A stretch of 64,000 nucleotides of DNA, taken from positions 434,001 to 498,000 of the forward strand of contig NZ_FXTA01000003.1 of the NCBI RefSeq assembly GCF_900182645.1. Direction: 5' to 3'. Shown in pieces: positions 54,550 to 62,891 of this stretch (its first letter is position 1; each line of letters opens with the position of its first letter). This DNA comes from Flavobacterium resistens (GTDB taxonomy: Bacteria; Bacteroidota; Bacteroidia; Flavobacteriales; Flavobacteriaceae). The translations under genes were made by a program, and so were the position numbers. Under the pieces are notes generated by a model. The model saw nothing but the letters and a program-made list of their open reading frames with translations. It did no database searches and was not told where the DNA came from.

Positions 54550-55875
54550 TTAAATATATTGATTAATAATATTTTCAAACAATTCTTGTTTACCACTTTG
54601 AAGATTTAATTCTCCATTTTCATGAGCGATAGTATAAAGATCTTTCAGATTTAATTTTCCTTCAGCAAAATCTTTCCCTTTTCCAGAATCAAAAGAGCTG
54701 TATCTTTCCGTTCTTAATTTCTCGTAAGGAGAAGAAGTGATGATTTTATCTGCAGTCAGTAAAGCTCTTGCAAAAGTATCAGCTCCGCCAATGTGCGCTA
54801 AGAAAACATCTTCTAAGTCTGTAGAATTTCTTCTGATTTTAGCATCAAAGTTAACTCCACCACCTTGCAATCCGCCAGCTTTTAAGAAAACCAACATTGC
54901 CTCTGTTGTCTCTTGAATGTTATTTGGAAACTGATCTGTATCCCATCCGTTTTGGTAATCTCCTCTGTTTGCATCTATGCTTCCTAACATTCCAGCTTTT
55001 GCCGCAACTTCTAATTCATGTTGGAAAGTATGTTGTGCCAATGTAGCGTGGTTTACTTCGATATTGATTTTGAAATCTTTATCTAAACCATAATTTTTTA
55101 AGAATCCAATCGCAGTTGCCGAGTCAAAATCGTATTGGTGTTTAGATGGCTCCATTGGTTTTGGCTCGATGAAGAAAGTTCCTTTAAAACCTTGTGCTCT
55201 TGCATAATCTCTAGACATTGTAAGGAATTGGGCCATATGGTCTAATTCTCTTCCCATATCTGTGTTTAGTAAAGACATATAGCCTTCTCTACCGCCCCAA
55301 AATACATAGTTTTCTCCACCTAAAGCGATTGTTGCGTCAAGCGCTAATTTTACTTGTCCACCAGCTCTTGCTACTACATTAAAATCTGGATTTGTAGCTG
55401 CTCCGTTCATGAATCTTGGGTTTGAGAAACAGTTTGAAGTTCCCCAAAGCAATTTAATTCCAGATTCTGCTTTTTTCTGTTTTAAGTAATCCGTAATAAA
55501 AGCCAAACGTTTTTCTGATTCTGCAAAAGTTGGTCCTTCCGCAATCAAATCGTAATCGTGGAAACAGAAATAATCGAATCCCATTTTGCTGATAAATTCA
55601 AAAGCAGCATCTGCCTTATCTTTTGCAGCTTGATATGGATCCGATGAAACATCCCAAGCAAATTGCTGCGTTCCTGGTCCGAATGGATCGCTACCTTGTC
55701 CGCAGAAAGTATGCCAGTAAGCGATTGCAAATTTAAAGTGTTCACGCATTGTTTTTCCAGCTACAATTTGATCTGGATTGTAATATTTAAATGCCAACGG
55801 ATTATCAGATTCCTTTCCTTCAAATTTAATTTGGCCAATACCTTTGTAGTATTCTTTATCTCCTAAAACTATCAT
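54550..55875 (-). CDS. xylA: Xylose isomerase
   Basis: XylA converts D-xylose to D-xylulose. The 441-residue protein is the longer class II form. Catalytic His106 and Asp109 are in FCFHDYD; metal-site blocks include [18 protein letters not shown] near residue 233, [16 protein letters not shown] and [20 protein letters not shown] near 307. It begins 8 bases after xylulokinase, so it lies in an operon with the regulator and kinase. Confidence 0.97.
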   Translation of the reverse strand: MIVLGDKEYYKGIGQIKFEGKESDNPLAFKYYNPDQIVAGKTMREHFKFAIAYWHTFCGQGSDPFGPGTQQFAWDVSSDPYQAAKDKADAAFEFISKMGFDYFCFHDYDLIAEGPTFAESEKRLAFITDYLKQKKAESGIKLLWGTSNCFSNPRFMNGAATNPDFNVVARAGGQVKLALDATIALGGENYVFWGGREGYMSLLNTDMGRELDHMAQFLTMSRDYARAQGFKGTFFIEPKPMEPSKHQYDFDSATAIGFLKNYGLDKDFKINIEVNHATLAQHTFQHELEVAAKAGMLGSIDANRGDYQNGWDTDQFPNNIQETTEAMLVFLKAGGLQGGGVNFDAKIRRNSTDLEDVFLAHIGGADTFARALLTADKIITSSPYEKLRTERYSSFDSGKGKDFAEGKLNLKDLYTIAHENGELNLQSGKQELFENIINQYI

Positions 55876-55883
55876 TTTATCTC

Positions 55884-57365
55884 TTATTTAGTTGTTAATA
55901 TTAATTCTAATTCTTGTTTCCATTTTTTATAAGCCGTTTCATAAGGCTCTTTGTTGTGAAGTGGTAAAAACGTCATTACGTGATCGTTGTCGCTTACATT
56001 CGCACCAAACTTGCTGTAATCTCCATCTTTTAAACCAACCGCTCTCGCCGCTCCAACTGCTCCTGTTGTATTGTAAATTTCAATTTCGTGACCAATTAAA
56101 GTCGCAACAGTATTCGAGAAAATCTCCGAACGGAAAAGATTATCATTTCCGGCTCTAATCACATTAATTGTCGCATTATCCTCTTTTAAACATTCCATTC
56201 CGTACACAAACGAAAAAGCAATTCCTTCAAGAGAAGCTCTAAACAAATGTGCACTGTTATGAATATTCAAATTCAGATTTAAGAAATGCGTTCCGATGTT
56301 TTTATTATTGAACATGCGTTCTGCACCATTTCCAAACGGAATTACAACAACGCCTTCCGATCCAACCTCAACGTTTGAAGCTTTTTCGTTCATTGCCTCG
56401 TAACTTTCGTTGCCCATATTATTACGAAGCCATCTGTACTGAATTCCGGCTCCGTTAATATTCAAAAGTTTACCAACTCTCGGCGTTTCTAATTCGTAGT
56501 TTACGTGAACAAAATTGTTTACTCTCGTGCTTTTTCCAGATGACATTTCGCTTACTGCATAAAATACTCCCGAAGTTCCGCCCGTTGCCGCCACTTCGCC
56601 CGGATTCAAAACATTTAATGACAAAGCATTATTGGCCTGATCTCCGGCTCTGTACACAATCGGAATTCCTGCTGGAAGCCCAGATTCTTTTGAAGCTTTT
56701 TCAGTAACAACTCCCTGATTCGTAAAATTCTCTACAATTTTTGGAGTCAACGATTGATCGATTCCGTAATAATCCAAAAGCCAATCGGCTACTTTATTTT
56801 CTTTGTAATCCCAAAGCATTCCTTCAGACAAACCGTTTTTGGTAGTCGTTACTTCGCCTGTTAATTTCAAAGCGATGTAATCTCCCGGAAGCATGTATTT
56901 AGCAATTTTATTGTAAACTTCAGGTTCATTTTCTTTAACCCATTTTAATTTCGAAGCTGTGAAATTCCCCGGTGAATTCAATAAATGTGACATGCATTTT
57001 TCTTCTCCGATTTCGGCGAAAGCCTTATTTCCAATTTCAACCGCACGGCTGTCACACCAAATAATAGAATTTCGAAGTGCATTTCCAGCTGCATCCACAA
57101 TCACCAATCCATGCATTTGGTACGAAATACCAATTCCCTGAATTTTCGATGCGTCTATATTAGCTTCACGAATTACTCTTTTAGTCGCTGTACAAATGTG
57201 TTGCCACCAAATTTCAGGATCCTGCTCCGCCCAATCCGGGTGAATCGAAAGAATTTCCATTTCGTTTTGCGGTTCATTCAAAACGATTACTTTTTTTCCC
57301 GTTTCAACTTCTACCAAGGCTGCCTTGACAGAAGAACTTCCAATATCATATCCGATATAATACAT
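55884..57365 (-). CDS. xylB: Xylulokinase
   Basis: XylB phosphorylates D-xylulose. The 493-residue protein is a FGGY-family sugar kinase: [17 protein letters not shown] at the N-terminus is the first phosphate loop, [10 protein letters not shown] near residue 80 and IIWCDSRA near 98 follow, then [29 protein letters not shown] in the ATPase core, and [20 protein letters not shown] near the C-terminus. The open frame extends 15 codons upstream into the regulator gene, but the ATG at 57365, 2 bases from the regulator stop, starts the conserved strand. Confidence 0.96.
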   Translation of the reverse strand: MYYIGYDIGSSSVKAALVEVETGKKVIVLNEPQNEMEILSIHPDWAEQDPEIWWQHICTATKRVIREANIDASKIQGIGISYQMHGLVIVDAAGNALRNSIIWCDSRAVEIGNKAFAEIGEEKCMSHLLNSPGNFTASKLKWVKENEPEVYNKIAKYMLPGDYIALKLTGEVTTTKNGLSEGMLWDYKENKVADWLLDYYGIDQSLTPKIVENFTNQGVVTEKASKESGLPAGIPIVYRAGDQANNALSLNVLNPGEVAATGGTSGVFYAVSEMSSGKSTRVNNFVHVNYELETPRVGKLLNINGAGIQYRWLRNNMGNESYEAMNEKASNVEVGSEGVVVIPFGNGAERMFNNKNIGTHFLNLNLNIHNSAHLFRASLEGIAFSFVYGMECLKEDNATINVIRAGNDNLFRSEIFSNTVATLIGHEIEIYNTTGAVGAARAVGLKDGDYSKFGANVSDNDHVMTFLPLHNKEPYETAYKKWKQELELILTTK

Positions 57366-57367
57366 AC

Positions 57368-58375
57368 TTACAATGATTCTCTTATTATTAATTTTGTCGG
57401 CACATAACACTGAGTATCTTCTTCATGCGTAATAAATGCCGCTGCTTTGGTTCCAATATCTTTAAAATCAGTTGATACAACCGAAATTCCTTTGTATATA
57501 AATTTCTTCATCGGGGTTTCATTGTAGGATAAAAATCCGACATCTTTTCCCGGTTCAAAATCTTTGTCTTTGCACTGCTCTAAAAAGTGTCCCAAAATCC
57601 TGTCGCTTACACTGATATAAGCCATTCCTTTCTCAATATTGAACTTTTTTGGATCTGTAATCACTTCATATTCAAAATTGAAATCAGCACAGAATTTCTT
57701 AAAAAACTCAACCGTTTCTTTTGGGTGATTTGTAAAGTCCGGATACACAAATTGTATCTTTTTATACTTTTTAAACAATTCAACCGCTTCTGTCAAAGAC
57801 TCATAAAATGCTTTCCCGAAATCCTGAAAAACATAATTATTCGTTTTCTCAGCATGAATATTCCAATCAATCAAAAGCAATTTATCTTTCGAAATTGCCG
57901 ACAAAGCCGGAGCAATTTCTTGGTGATCAAAATTCATCACCACATATTTGTAATACCTCCCAATTCCGTTATTAATGATCGTTTTAAAAACATCAATATT
58001 ATAATGATGAAACTGCACATCCGTAATCACATTATCCGGAAGATTGTTCACAAATGAATGATACAAAACCTCTTTATAAGCCTTAAACGTATCTAAAACC
58101 AAAAGCACTTTTCTGGTTTCACCCGCCACATAATAGCCTTTATTGGGCACAGATTCAATCGTATTCTGATCTTTCAAAATCGAATACGCCTTGAAAACCG
58201 TATCTCTCGAAAGCTGATATGTTTTGCAAATCACATTCACTGATGGAAGCAAATCTCCCTTTTGTAAAATATTCTCCGCAATAGCATTTGTAATTCCGTC
58301 AACCAACTGTTGGTATTTCGGAATATCACTTTCGTGATTAATTATAAACTCAAATTTTTCTTCTTCTTTTAGCAT
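57368..58375 (-). CDS. GntR-type regulator with a LacI-like sugar-binding domain
   Basis: The 335-residue protein has an N-terminal GntR winged helix (about 10-80; KYQQLVDGITNAIAENILQKGDLLPSVNVICKTYQLSRDTVFKAY) and a periplasmic-binding-like effector domain (about 85-330). This architecture is common among Bacteroidota regulators of sugar operons. It is first of the regulator-xylB-xylA operon, so its inducer is probably xylose or a xylose derivative. It may bind the upstream direct repeats TGTTATGCTWA; whether it also binds the CCGG palindrome is unclear, since that looks LacI-like. Confidence 0.9.
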   Translation of the reverse strand: MLKEEEKFEFIINHESDIPKYQQLVDGITNAIAENILQKGDLLPSVNVICKTYQLSRDTVFKAYSILKDQNTIESVPNKGYYVAGETRKVLLVLDTFKAYKEVLYHSFVNNLPDNVITDVQFHHYNIDVFKTIINNGIGRYYKYVVMNFDHQEIAPALSAISKDKLLLIDWNIHAEKTNNYVFQDFGKAFYESLTEAVELFKKYKKIQFVYPDFTNHPKETVEFFKKFCADFNFEYEVITDPKKFNIEKGMAYISVSDRILGHFLEQCKDKDFEPGKDVGFLSYNETPMKKFIYKGISVVSTDFKDIGTKAAAFITHEEDTQCYVPTKLIIRESL

Positions 58376-58392
58376 ACCGTTCTGTTCCGTTC

Positions 58393-58474
58393 TGTTATGC
58401 TAAAGTAGCTAAAAATCTTTTATAAAAAATTATTTTTTATATTAAAATTGTTAATTTTTAATATGTTATGCTTA
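58393..58474. promoter_or_regulatory. Direct repeats upstream of the GntR-type regulator
   Basis: TGTTATGCTAA (58393-58403) and TGTTATGCTTA (58464-58474) lie 71 bases apart just upstream of the regulator ATG, next to the tandem TTCTGTTCCG/TTCTGTTATG. They are candidate autoregulatory sites; no copy was noticed elsewhere in the window. Confidence 0.3.
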
Positions 58475-58478
58475 CTAA

Positions 58479-58575
58479 TTTGGGCGTGTTTCGCCGCGGC
58501 GAACCGGGCTATCTGTTGCAAGTCCTCGTCTCGTCAAAAGACGAGATGGACTTTTCACTTCTATCCCTCACTCAA
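58479..58575. repeat. GC-rich structured intergenic element
   Basis: In AT-rich surroundings this element holds the perfect palindrome TTCGCCGCGGCGAA (58490-58503) and a stem AGTCC-TCGTCT/AGACGA-GAT-GGACT (about 58521-58552), ending with TATCCCTCACTCAA. Its layout recalls dispersed intergenic repeats of Flavobacterium genomes that start with GGGCGT and contain CGGGCTATC. The copy number cannot be tested in this window, where it is single. Confidence 0.5.
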
Positions 58576-58616
58576 AACGTTTTCAAAAGAAATTTACTGA
58601 ACTATTCACCGCATCA

Positions 58617-58651
58617 TTTGTCATTTCGATTGAGAGAACCAAAATGACAAA
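58617..58651. repeat. Miniature inverted repeat, internal-deletion copy of the element at 62776-62879
   Basis: TTTGTCATTT and AAATGACAAA are perfect 10-bp inverted ends around 15 bases; the left end continues as CGA, as in the longer copy. It is probably a remnant of a small palindromic element. Confidence 0.55.
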
Positions 58652-58669
58652 CTGAACGGAAAACGTTGT

Positions 58670-58867
58670 CTACAAATGATTCTTTTCTGATCTAAAAATA
58701 TTGGCAGACGCATCATCTTTTCTTTGACAATTTATCCTATTGAAATCAACTACATTTTTTTGAACAACCGGTTGTGGTTTCAGGAAATTTTTTTTACATG
58801 CCATTATACTAACCATAGAAAAGGTTAATACTATAATTTTTAAACCAGCTGTTCTTAAGTCAATCAT
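58670..58867 (-). pseudogene. Truncated lipoprotein gene start
   Basis: A 65-codon frame begins with a good lipoprotein signal (IIVLTFSMVSIMAC, Cys near 23) and a SusD- or GH-like mature start KKNFLKPQP, then runs into residues without family character and stops. It starts 30 bases after the upstream GH43 stop. The palindrome-like ACAACCGGTTGT lies inside it, at codons for PVV. The short end and the repeats beside it suggest the remains of a longer surface lipoprotein gene that lost its body by deletion. A small intact lipoprotein cannot be excluded. Confidence 0.4.
58762..58777. promoter_or_regulatory. Degenerate copy of the xylan operator palindrome
   Basis: GAACAACCGGTTGTGG matches 13 of 16 positions of the operator at 52120-52135, with a perfect 12-bp core ACAACCGGTTGT. 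It lies inside the truncated lipoprotein frame and about 390 bases before the regulator-xylB-xylA operon. Confidence 0.4.
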
Positions 58868-58897
58868 CTTCAGAATTAATTTTGAAAATTGTCTTGT

Positions 58898-59923
58898 TTA
58901 ATCTTCTTTATTATAAGGATCAATTGTTACAATCGAACCATCTTCATTATATTCAATTCTAGTCACTTTTATGGATCTCAAATGTGTAACTCCTTTCGAC
59001 AAACTCGAATCGTGATAAAACAAATACCATTCATTTTCAATTTCGCAAATAGAATGATGCGAAGTCCAACCCACAACTGGATTCAAAATACGTCCTTTGT
59101 AAACAAACGGCCCGTACGGATTGTCACCAATTGCATAACAAATAAAATGCGTATCGCCTGTTGAATACGAGAAATAATATTTTCCATTGTATTTATGAAC
59201 CCATGAGGCTTCAAAAAAACGACGATCATTATCTCCGGCCAATAAAGGTTTTCCGTTTTCATCCAGGATTTTTATCTCTTTTGGATCTTCAGCAAACTCT
59301 TTCATATCATCAGAAAGCTGAGCCACAATTGGACCTAATGCTTCTTCATTTGCTAATGGCTCTTCATTCGATTTATCATATATATTGTTTCGGTATTTTT
59401 GAAGTTGACCTCCCCAAATTCCACCAAAATAAATATAAAACTTCCCATCATTATCCTCAAAAACTGCCGGATCAATAGTGTAACTTCCTTTTATAGCATT
59501 TGGTTCTGACTTAAATGGCCCAGTTGGAGAATCACTTATTGCAACACCAATCTGAAAAATTCCGTCTGCTCGCTTTGCCGGAAAATACAAATAATACTTG
59601 CCATTTTTACAAGCAGCATCTGGCGCCCACATTTGTCGAACAGCCCAGGGAACATCATCAACATGTAAAGCTACACCATGATCTACTGCTTCTGCATCAA
59701 CATTTTCCATTGAAATAACATGGTAATCTTCCATTCCGAAATGATCTCCATTATCATTAAATGGAATTCCCGCATCAATATCATGCGATGGATAAATATA
59801 TATTTTGCCGTTAAAAACGTGTGCCGATGGATCAGCGGTATAAATATGATTAACTAAGGGATTTGAAATTGCACGCTTATCTAACGCAGCAAAGTCAATG
59901 TTTTCAATGCTATCTTCAGGCAT
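58898..59923 (-). CDS. Cytosolic GH43 beta-xylosidase/arabinofuranosidase
   Basis: The 341-residue protein has no signal peptide. The five-bladed GH43 catalytic triad is visible: base Asp31 in TADPSAHVF, Asp151 in TIDPAVFED and acid Glu238 in FFEASWVHK. It follows the sugar symporter by 30 bases, so it most likely hydrolyses imported xylo-oligosaccharides to xylose in the cytosol; arabinofuranosidase activity is the main alternative. It complements the extracellular GH10 and GH115. Confidence 0.92.
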   Translation of the reverse strand: MPEDSIENIDFAALDKRAISNPLVNHIYTADPSAHVFNGKIYIYPSHDIDAGIPFNDNGDHFGMEDYHVISMENVDAEAVDHGVALHVDDVPWAVRQMWAPDAACKNGKYYLYFPAKRADGIFQIGVAISDSPTGPFKSEPNAIKGSYTIDPAVFEDNDGKFYIYFGGIWGGQLQKYRNNIYDKSNEEPLANEEALGPIVAQLSDDMKEFAEDPKEIKILDENGKPLLAGDNDRRFFEASWVHKYNGKYYFSYSTGDTHFICYAIGDNPYGPFVYKGRILNPVVGWTSHHSICEIENEWYLFYHDSSLSKGVTHLRSIKVTRIEYNEDGSIVTIDPYNKED

Positions 59924-59953
59924 ATTCTCTTTTTTTAAATTTTCTTTAATACA

Positions 59954-61387
59954 TTAAACTCTTCTTTCTTTTAAATCTGATTCAATTTGCACTTCCATTT
60001 TCTTGTCGATTTTGTAGAAAAACAATAATCCAACGCCAATAAGGAAAGGAATAGCTGGAAAAATACTAACCAACAGTTTTATTCCGTTTATAGCTATATC
60101 AGTCTGTTGTGCAGCATTTGGCACGTAATTAAAATATCCTAATAATGAAGTAGTCAAAGCGCCACCAATACTCAAACCTGCTTTTAATCCAACCATCATG
60201 GCTGAAAAAATGATTGCTGTTGCACGGCGGTTGTTCAGCCATTCTGAATAATCGGCAACATCGGCGATCATTGCCCAAAGAATCGGAATTGTGATTCCGT
60301 AGAAAAATCCATGCAAAATTTGAGAGAAAAACATGAAGCTGATTGATGTGGATGGAAAGAAATAAAAAGCGAGGATAAAAAGCGTTGAAATAAATAAAAA
60401 CAACCCGAATATATTACGCTTTCCGTGTTTATCTGCAAGGCTTTTAGACAAAGTAATCCCAACTATCATAAAGATAATTCCGCCAGCATTAAACAATCCA
60501 AATCCAGCTGAAACAGGATCACTCCCAAAATAATTCAACCCAATATTCGACAACGTATCTAAAATAGGCTGAATAAAAACCGCTAATTGTTCTTTATCAA
60601 CGTAGTTTTCAAAATAATATACATATGATCCGCCTTTCATTGCCAATGTAATAAAAACCAAAGTAGTAAGTGAAAGCATGATGATCCATGGTCTGTTTTT
60701 TACCAAATCGCTTAAATCTTCTTTTACACTTGATTTTTGTTCCGGCTTTGGAATAATTCTTTCTTTTGTTGTCAAAAAAGTGATTAAAAGCATAATCGTT
60801 CCAATAATCGCTAAAACCGTCATTACTTTTTCAATACCAATTGCCTTATCCCCGTTTCCGGCGCTTTTGATAATTCCGAGCATAAATACCTGAACAAAAA
60901 ACTGCGCAAACATAACTGCCACAAAACGGTAAGATGACATACTGTTTCGCTCGCCCATATCGCCTGTAATTACACCACTTAAGGCTGAATAAGGCAAATT
61001 ATTTCCTGCATAGAAAAGCAATAATAAACTATAAGTTACGACTGCATAAATCACTTTTCCCTGATAAGAGAAATTTGGAGTTGTAAATGCCAACAATGCA
61101 ATTACCCCCAATGGTACTGCTGTCCACAGAATCCAAGGTCTGAATTTCCCCCATTTCGTACTTGTTCTATCTGCGAGTACACCAATAATTGGGTTAAAAA
61201 TAAAAGCGGCAATCAAACCGACAACCAACATAATTATAGAAGAATGTGCAGGCGACAATCCGTAAATATCGGTATAAAAATACGCCAGATAAGTCATCAA
61301 GGTCTGAAAAACTAAATTTGCAGCAAGATCACCTAAGCTATATCCAATTTTTTCTTTTATGGATAGTTTTTGTGAGTTAAAATTCAT
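59954..61387 (-). CDS. GPH-family sugar:cation symporter, probable xyloside transporter
   Basis: The 477-residue protein has 12 membrane helices and the glycoside-pentoside-hexuronide symporter motifs SIKEKIGYSLGDLAANLVFQ near the start and ADRTSTKWGKFRPWILW after helix 2. It shares an operon with the cytosolic GH43 enzyme, so xylobiose or xylo-oligosaccharides are the likely cargo. Thirteen extra codons upstream are open, but the ATG at 61387 gives the family N-terminus. A partial operator lies about 100 bases upstream. Confidence 0.92.
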   Translation of the reverse strand: MNFNSQKLSIKEKIGYSLGDLAANLVFQTLMTYLAYFYTDIYGLSPAHSSIIMLVVGLIAAFIFNPIIGVLADRTSTKWGKFRPWILWTAVPLGVIALLAFTTPNFSYQGKVIYAVVTYSLLLLFYAGNNLPYSALSGVITGDMGERNSMSSYRFVAVMFAQFFVQVFMLGIIKSAGNGDKAIGIEKVMTVLAIIGTIMLLITFLTTKERIIPKPEQKSSVKEDLSDLVKNRPWIIMLSLTTLVFITLAMKGGSYVYYFENYVDKEQLAVFIQPILDTLSNIGLNYFGSDPVSAGFGLFNAGGIIFMIVGITLSKSLADKHGKRNIFGLFLFISTLFILAFYFFPSTSISFMFFSQILHGFFYGITIPILWAMIADVADYSEWLNNRRATAIIFSAMMVGLKAGLSIGGALTTSLLGYFNYVPNAAQQTDIAINGIKLLVSIFPAIPFLIGVGLLFFYKIDKKMEVQIESDLKERRV

Positions 61388-61487
61388 TATTGGTTTGTGG
61401 TTATTTTGGTTAATTTTTACAATCAATTCTTATAAAAAATCGATCATTTCAGTTAGCTCTTATACTGATTTCAAAAGCTTTTCACTT

Positions 61488-61503
61488 AAGCAATCGGTTG
61501 TGT
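61488..61503. promoter_or_regulatory. Half-conserved xylan operator upstream of the symporter-GH43 operon
   Basis: AAGCAATCGGTTGTGT keeps 13 of 16 bases of the perfect palindrome at 52120-52135, with one half intact (CGGTTGTGT). It lies about 100 bases before the symporter start and 107 bases after the GH10 stop, where an operon promoter is expected. Confidence 0.45.
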
Positions 61504-61609
61504 AAATTTAGTAAAAAAAATATACCATCCAAATTTACTTTGTTTAATTGCATTATTTTCAGAAAAACAGTCTGTTAGCATTCTCTATAAATAGAATTCG
61601 CATTCTTTT

Positions 61610-62719
61610 TTATTCTTTTTTTGCTTTAAGCTGAAGAATACTATCGTAAGCTTTTTTATGTTTCAATTGAGCGTCAAACGGCAATGGATAATTTGTTCTA
61701 CCTTTTATAGGCCAGTCGTTTAACCAAGATTGTCCGTCGTGAACACCCCAAAAAGTAACTCTGCTTATTTTGTCTTTATGCTTTAAAAACAGTTTAAAAA
61801 TAGAAGCATATCGCTCTGCCAATTTATTCTGAATCGAATCTGGCAATGCTTTTGGATATGGATTCATTTTTTCACTTCCTTCAAAGTTCTGATTTACATC
61901 AGCACCTTTTAAATCCCATGGATTTGGCAAAACCGTAATATCCAATTCTGTAAATGCTACCTTAATTCCTAAAGCCGAATATTCCAAAATACTTTTTTCA
62001 ATTTCTTCTATTGACGGACTTGCTAATCGCCAATGCCCCTGAATTCCAACTCCATCAACTTTTCCACCTGCAGCTTTTATTTTTTTGATTAAAGCAATAG
62101 CTCCGGCTCTTTTTGCTGGGTCTTCAATATTATAATCGTTGTAATATAAATCTACTTTGGGATCTGCTTTTGCTGCAAGTTTGAAAGCATCAACTAAATA
62201 TTGCTCTCCAAGCGTATTCAAAAATACTGACTTTCTTAAAGTTCCATCTTCGTTTAAAGCTTCATTTACAACATCCCATGAACCAATTCTTCCTTTGTAT
62301 TTAGAAACTATTGTTGTGATATGGTCTTTCATAAAAGCTTTCATTTCTGTACTGTCTTTTATTTTTTCCATCCAAGGAGCTAATTGGCTATGCCAAATCA
62401 AAGTATGGCCATGAATAAACATTTTGTTTTTTTCGCCGTATGCCACATATTTGTCCGCCAAAGTAAAATTGTACTTATCCTTTTGCGGATGCACAAACAT
62501 TGATTTCATAATATTTTCTGCTGTAATTGCATTAAACTCTTTTTTGATCAATGAATCTTCTTTTGTATTTTTTCCCTGAATTTGGTCTGCGCTTAAAGCC
62601 GTACCGATATAAAAATCGTTTTTATAAGCGTCTTTTAACGACAGTGTTTCTTTTTTTGAAGAACAGCTTACCATCAGCAACGTTGCGACGGCAAACACGT
62701 AAGGGTTAATAAATTTCAT
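61610..62719 (-). CDS. GH10 endo-beta-1,4-xylanase lipoprotein
   Basis: The 369-residue enzyme is a GH10 barrel with acid/base Glu153 in WDVVNEAL and nucleophile Glu259 in FTELDITV; the WHSQ and WGVHDGQSWLNDWP blocks are also typical. A lipobox with Cys19 (MVSCSS) and the acidic/charged mature start suggest surface or periplasmic anchoring. No carbohydrate-binding module is present. It cuts xylan to oligosaccharides for SusCD and GH43 and lies between the GH115 and symporter genes. Confidence 0.96.
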   Translation of the reverse strand: MKFINPYVFAVATLLMVSCSSKKETLSLKDAYKNDFYIGTALSADQIQGKNTKEDSLIKKEFNAITAENIMKSMFVHPQKDKYNFTLADKYVAYGEKNKMFIHGHTLIWHSQLAPWMEKIKDSTEMKAFMKDHITTIVSKYKGRIGSWDVVNEALNEDGTLRKSVFLNTLGEQYLVDAFKLAAKADPKVDLYYNDYNIEDPAKRAGAIALIKKIKAAGGKVDGVGIQGHWRLASPSIEEIEKSILEYSALGIKVAFTELDITVLPNPWDLKGADVNQNFEGSEKMNPYPKALPDSIQNKLAERYASIFKLFLKHKDKISRVTFWGVHDGQSWLNDWPIKGRTNYPLPFDAQLKHKKAYDSILQLKAKKE

Positions 62720-62775
62720 ATTTTGTGGTTTTAATAGTTAATAGTTTTTTCTTTTTTAGACTTACTTCGCTTTGT

Positions 62776-62879
62776 TTTGTCATTTCGACGGAGGAGAAAT
62801 CACACTCGAGATTCGACAAAGATTGGCGACATTCTGTGCAGAGTTTCGAGTGTGATTCCTCGTTCCTCGGAATGACAAA
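62776..62879. repeat. Palindromic inverted-repeat element (MITE/REP-like)
   Basis: TTTGTCATT at the left end and AATGACAAA at the right end frame about 104 bases that fold into a long imperfect hairpin: ATCACACTCGA pairs with TCGAGTGTGAT and GAGGAG-type arms pair near the ends. It lies between the GH115 stop and the GH10 start and could act as a terminator. The short copy at 58617-58651 shares its ends. Confidence 0.7.
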
Positions 62880-62891
62880 TAATACGGATAA

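Noticed and set aside
57587-58057. Open frame of 156 codons opposite the GntR-type regulator
   Set aside because: No recognisable domain; lies wholly inside a well-supported gene.
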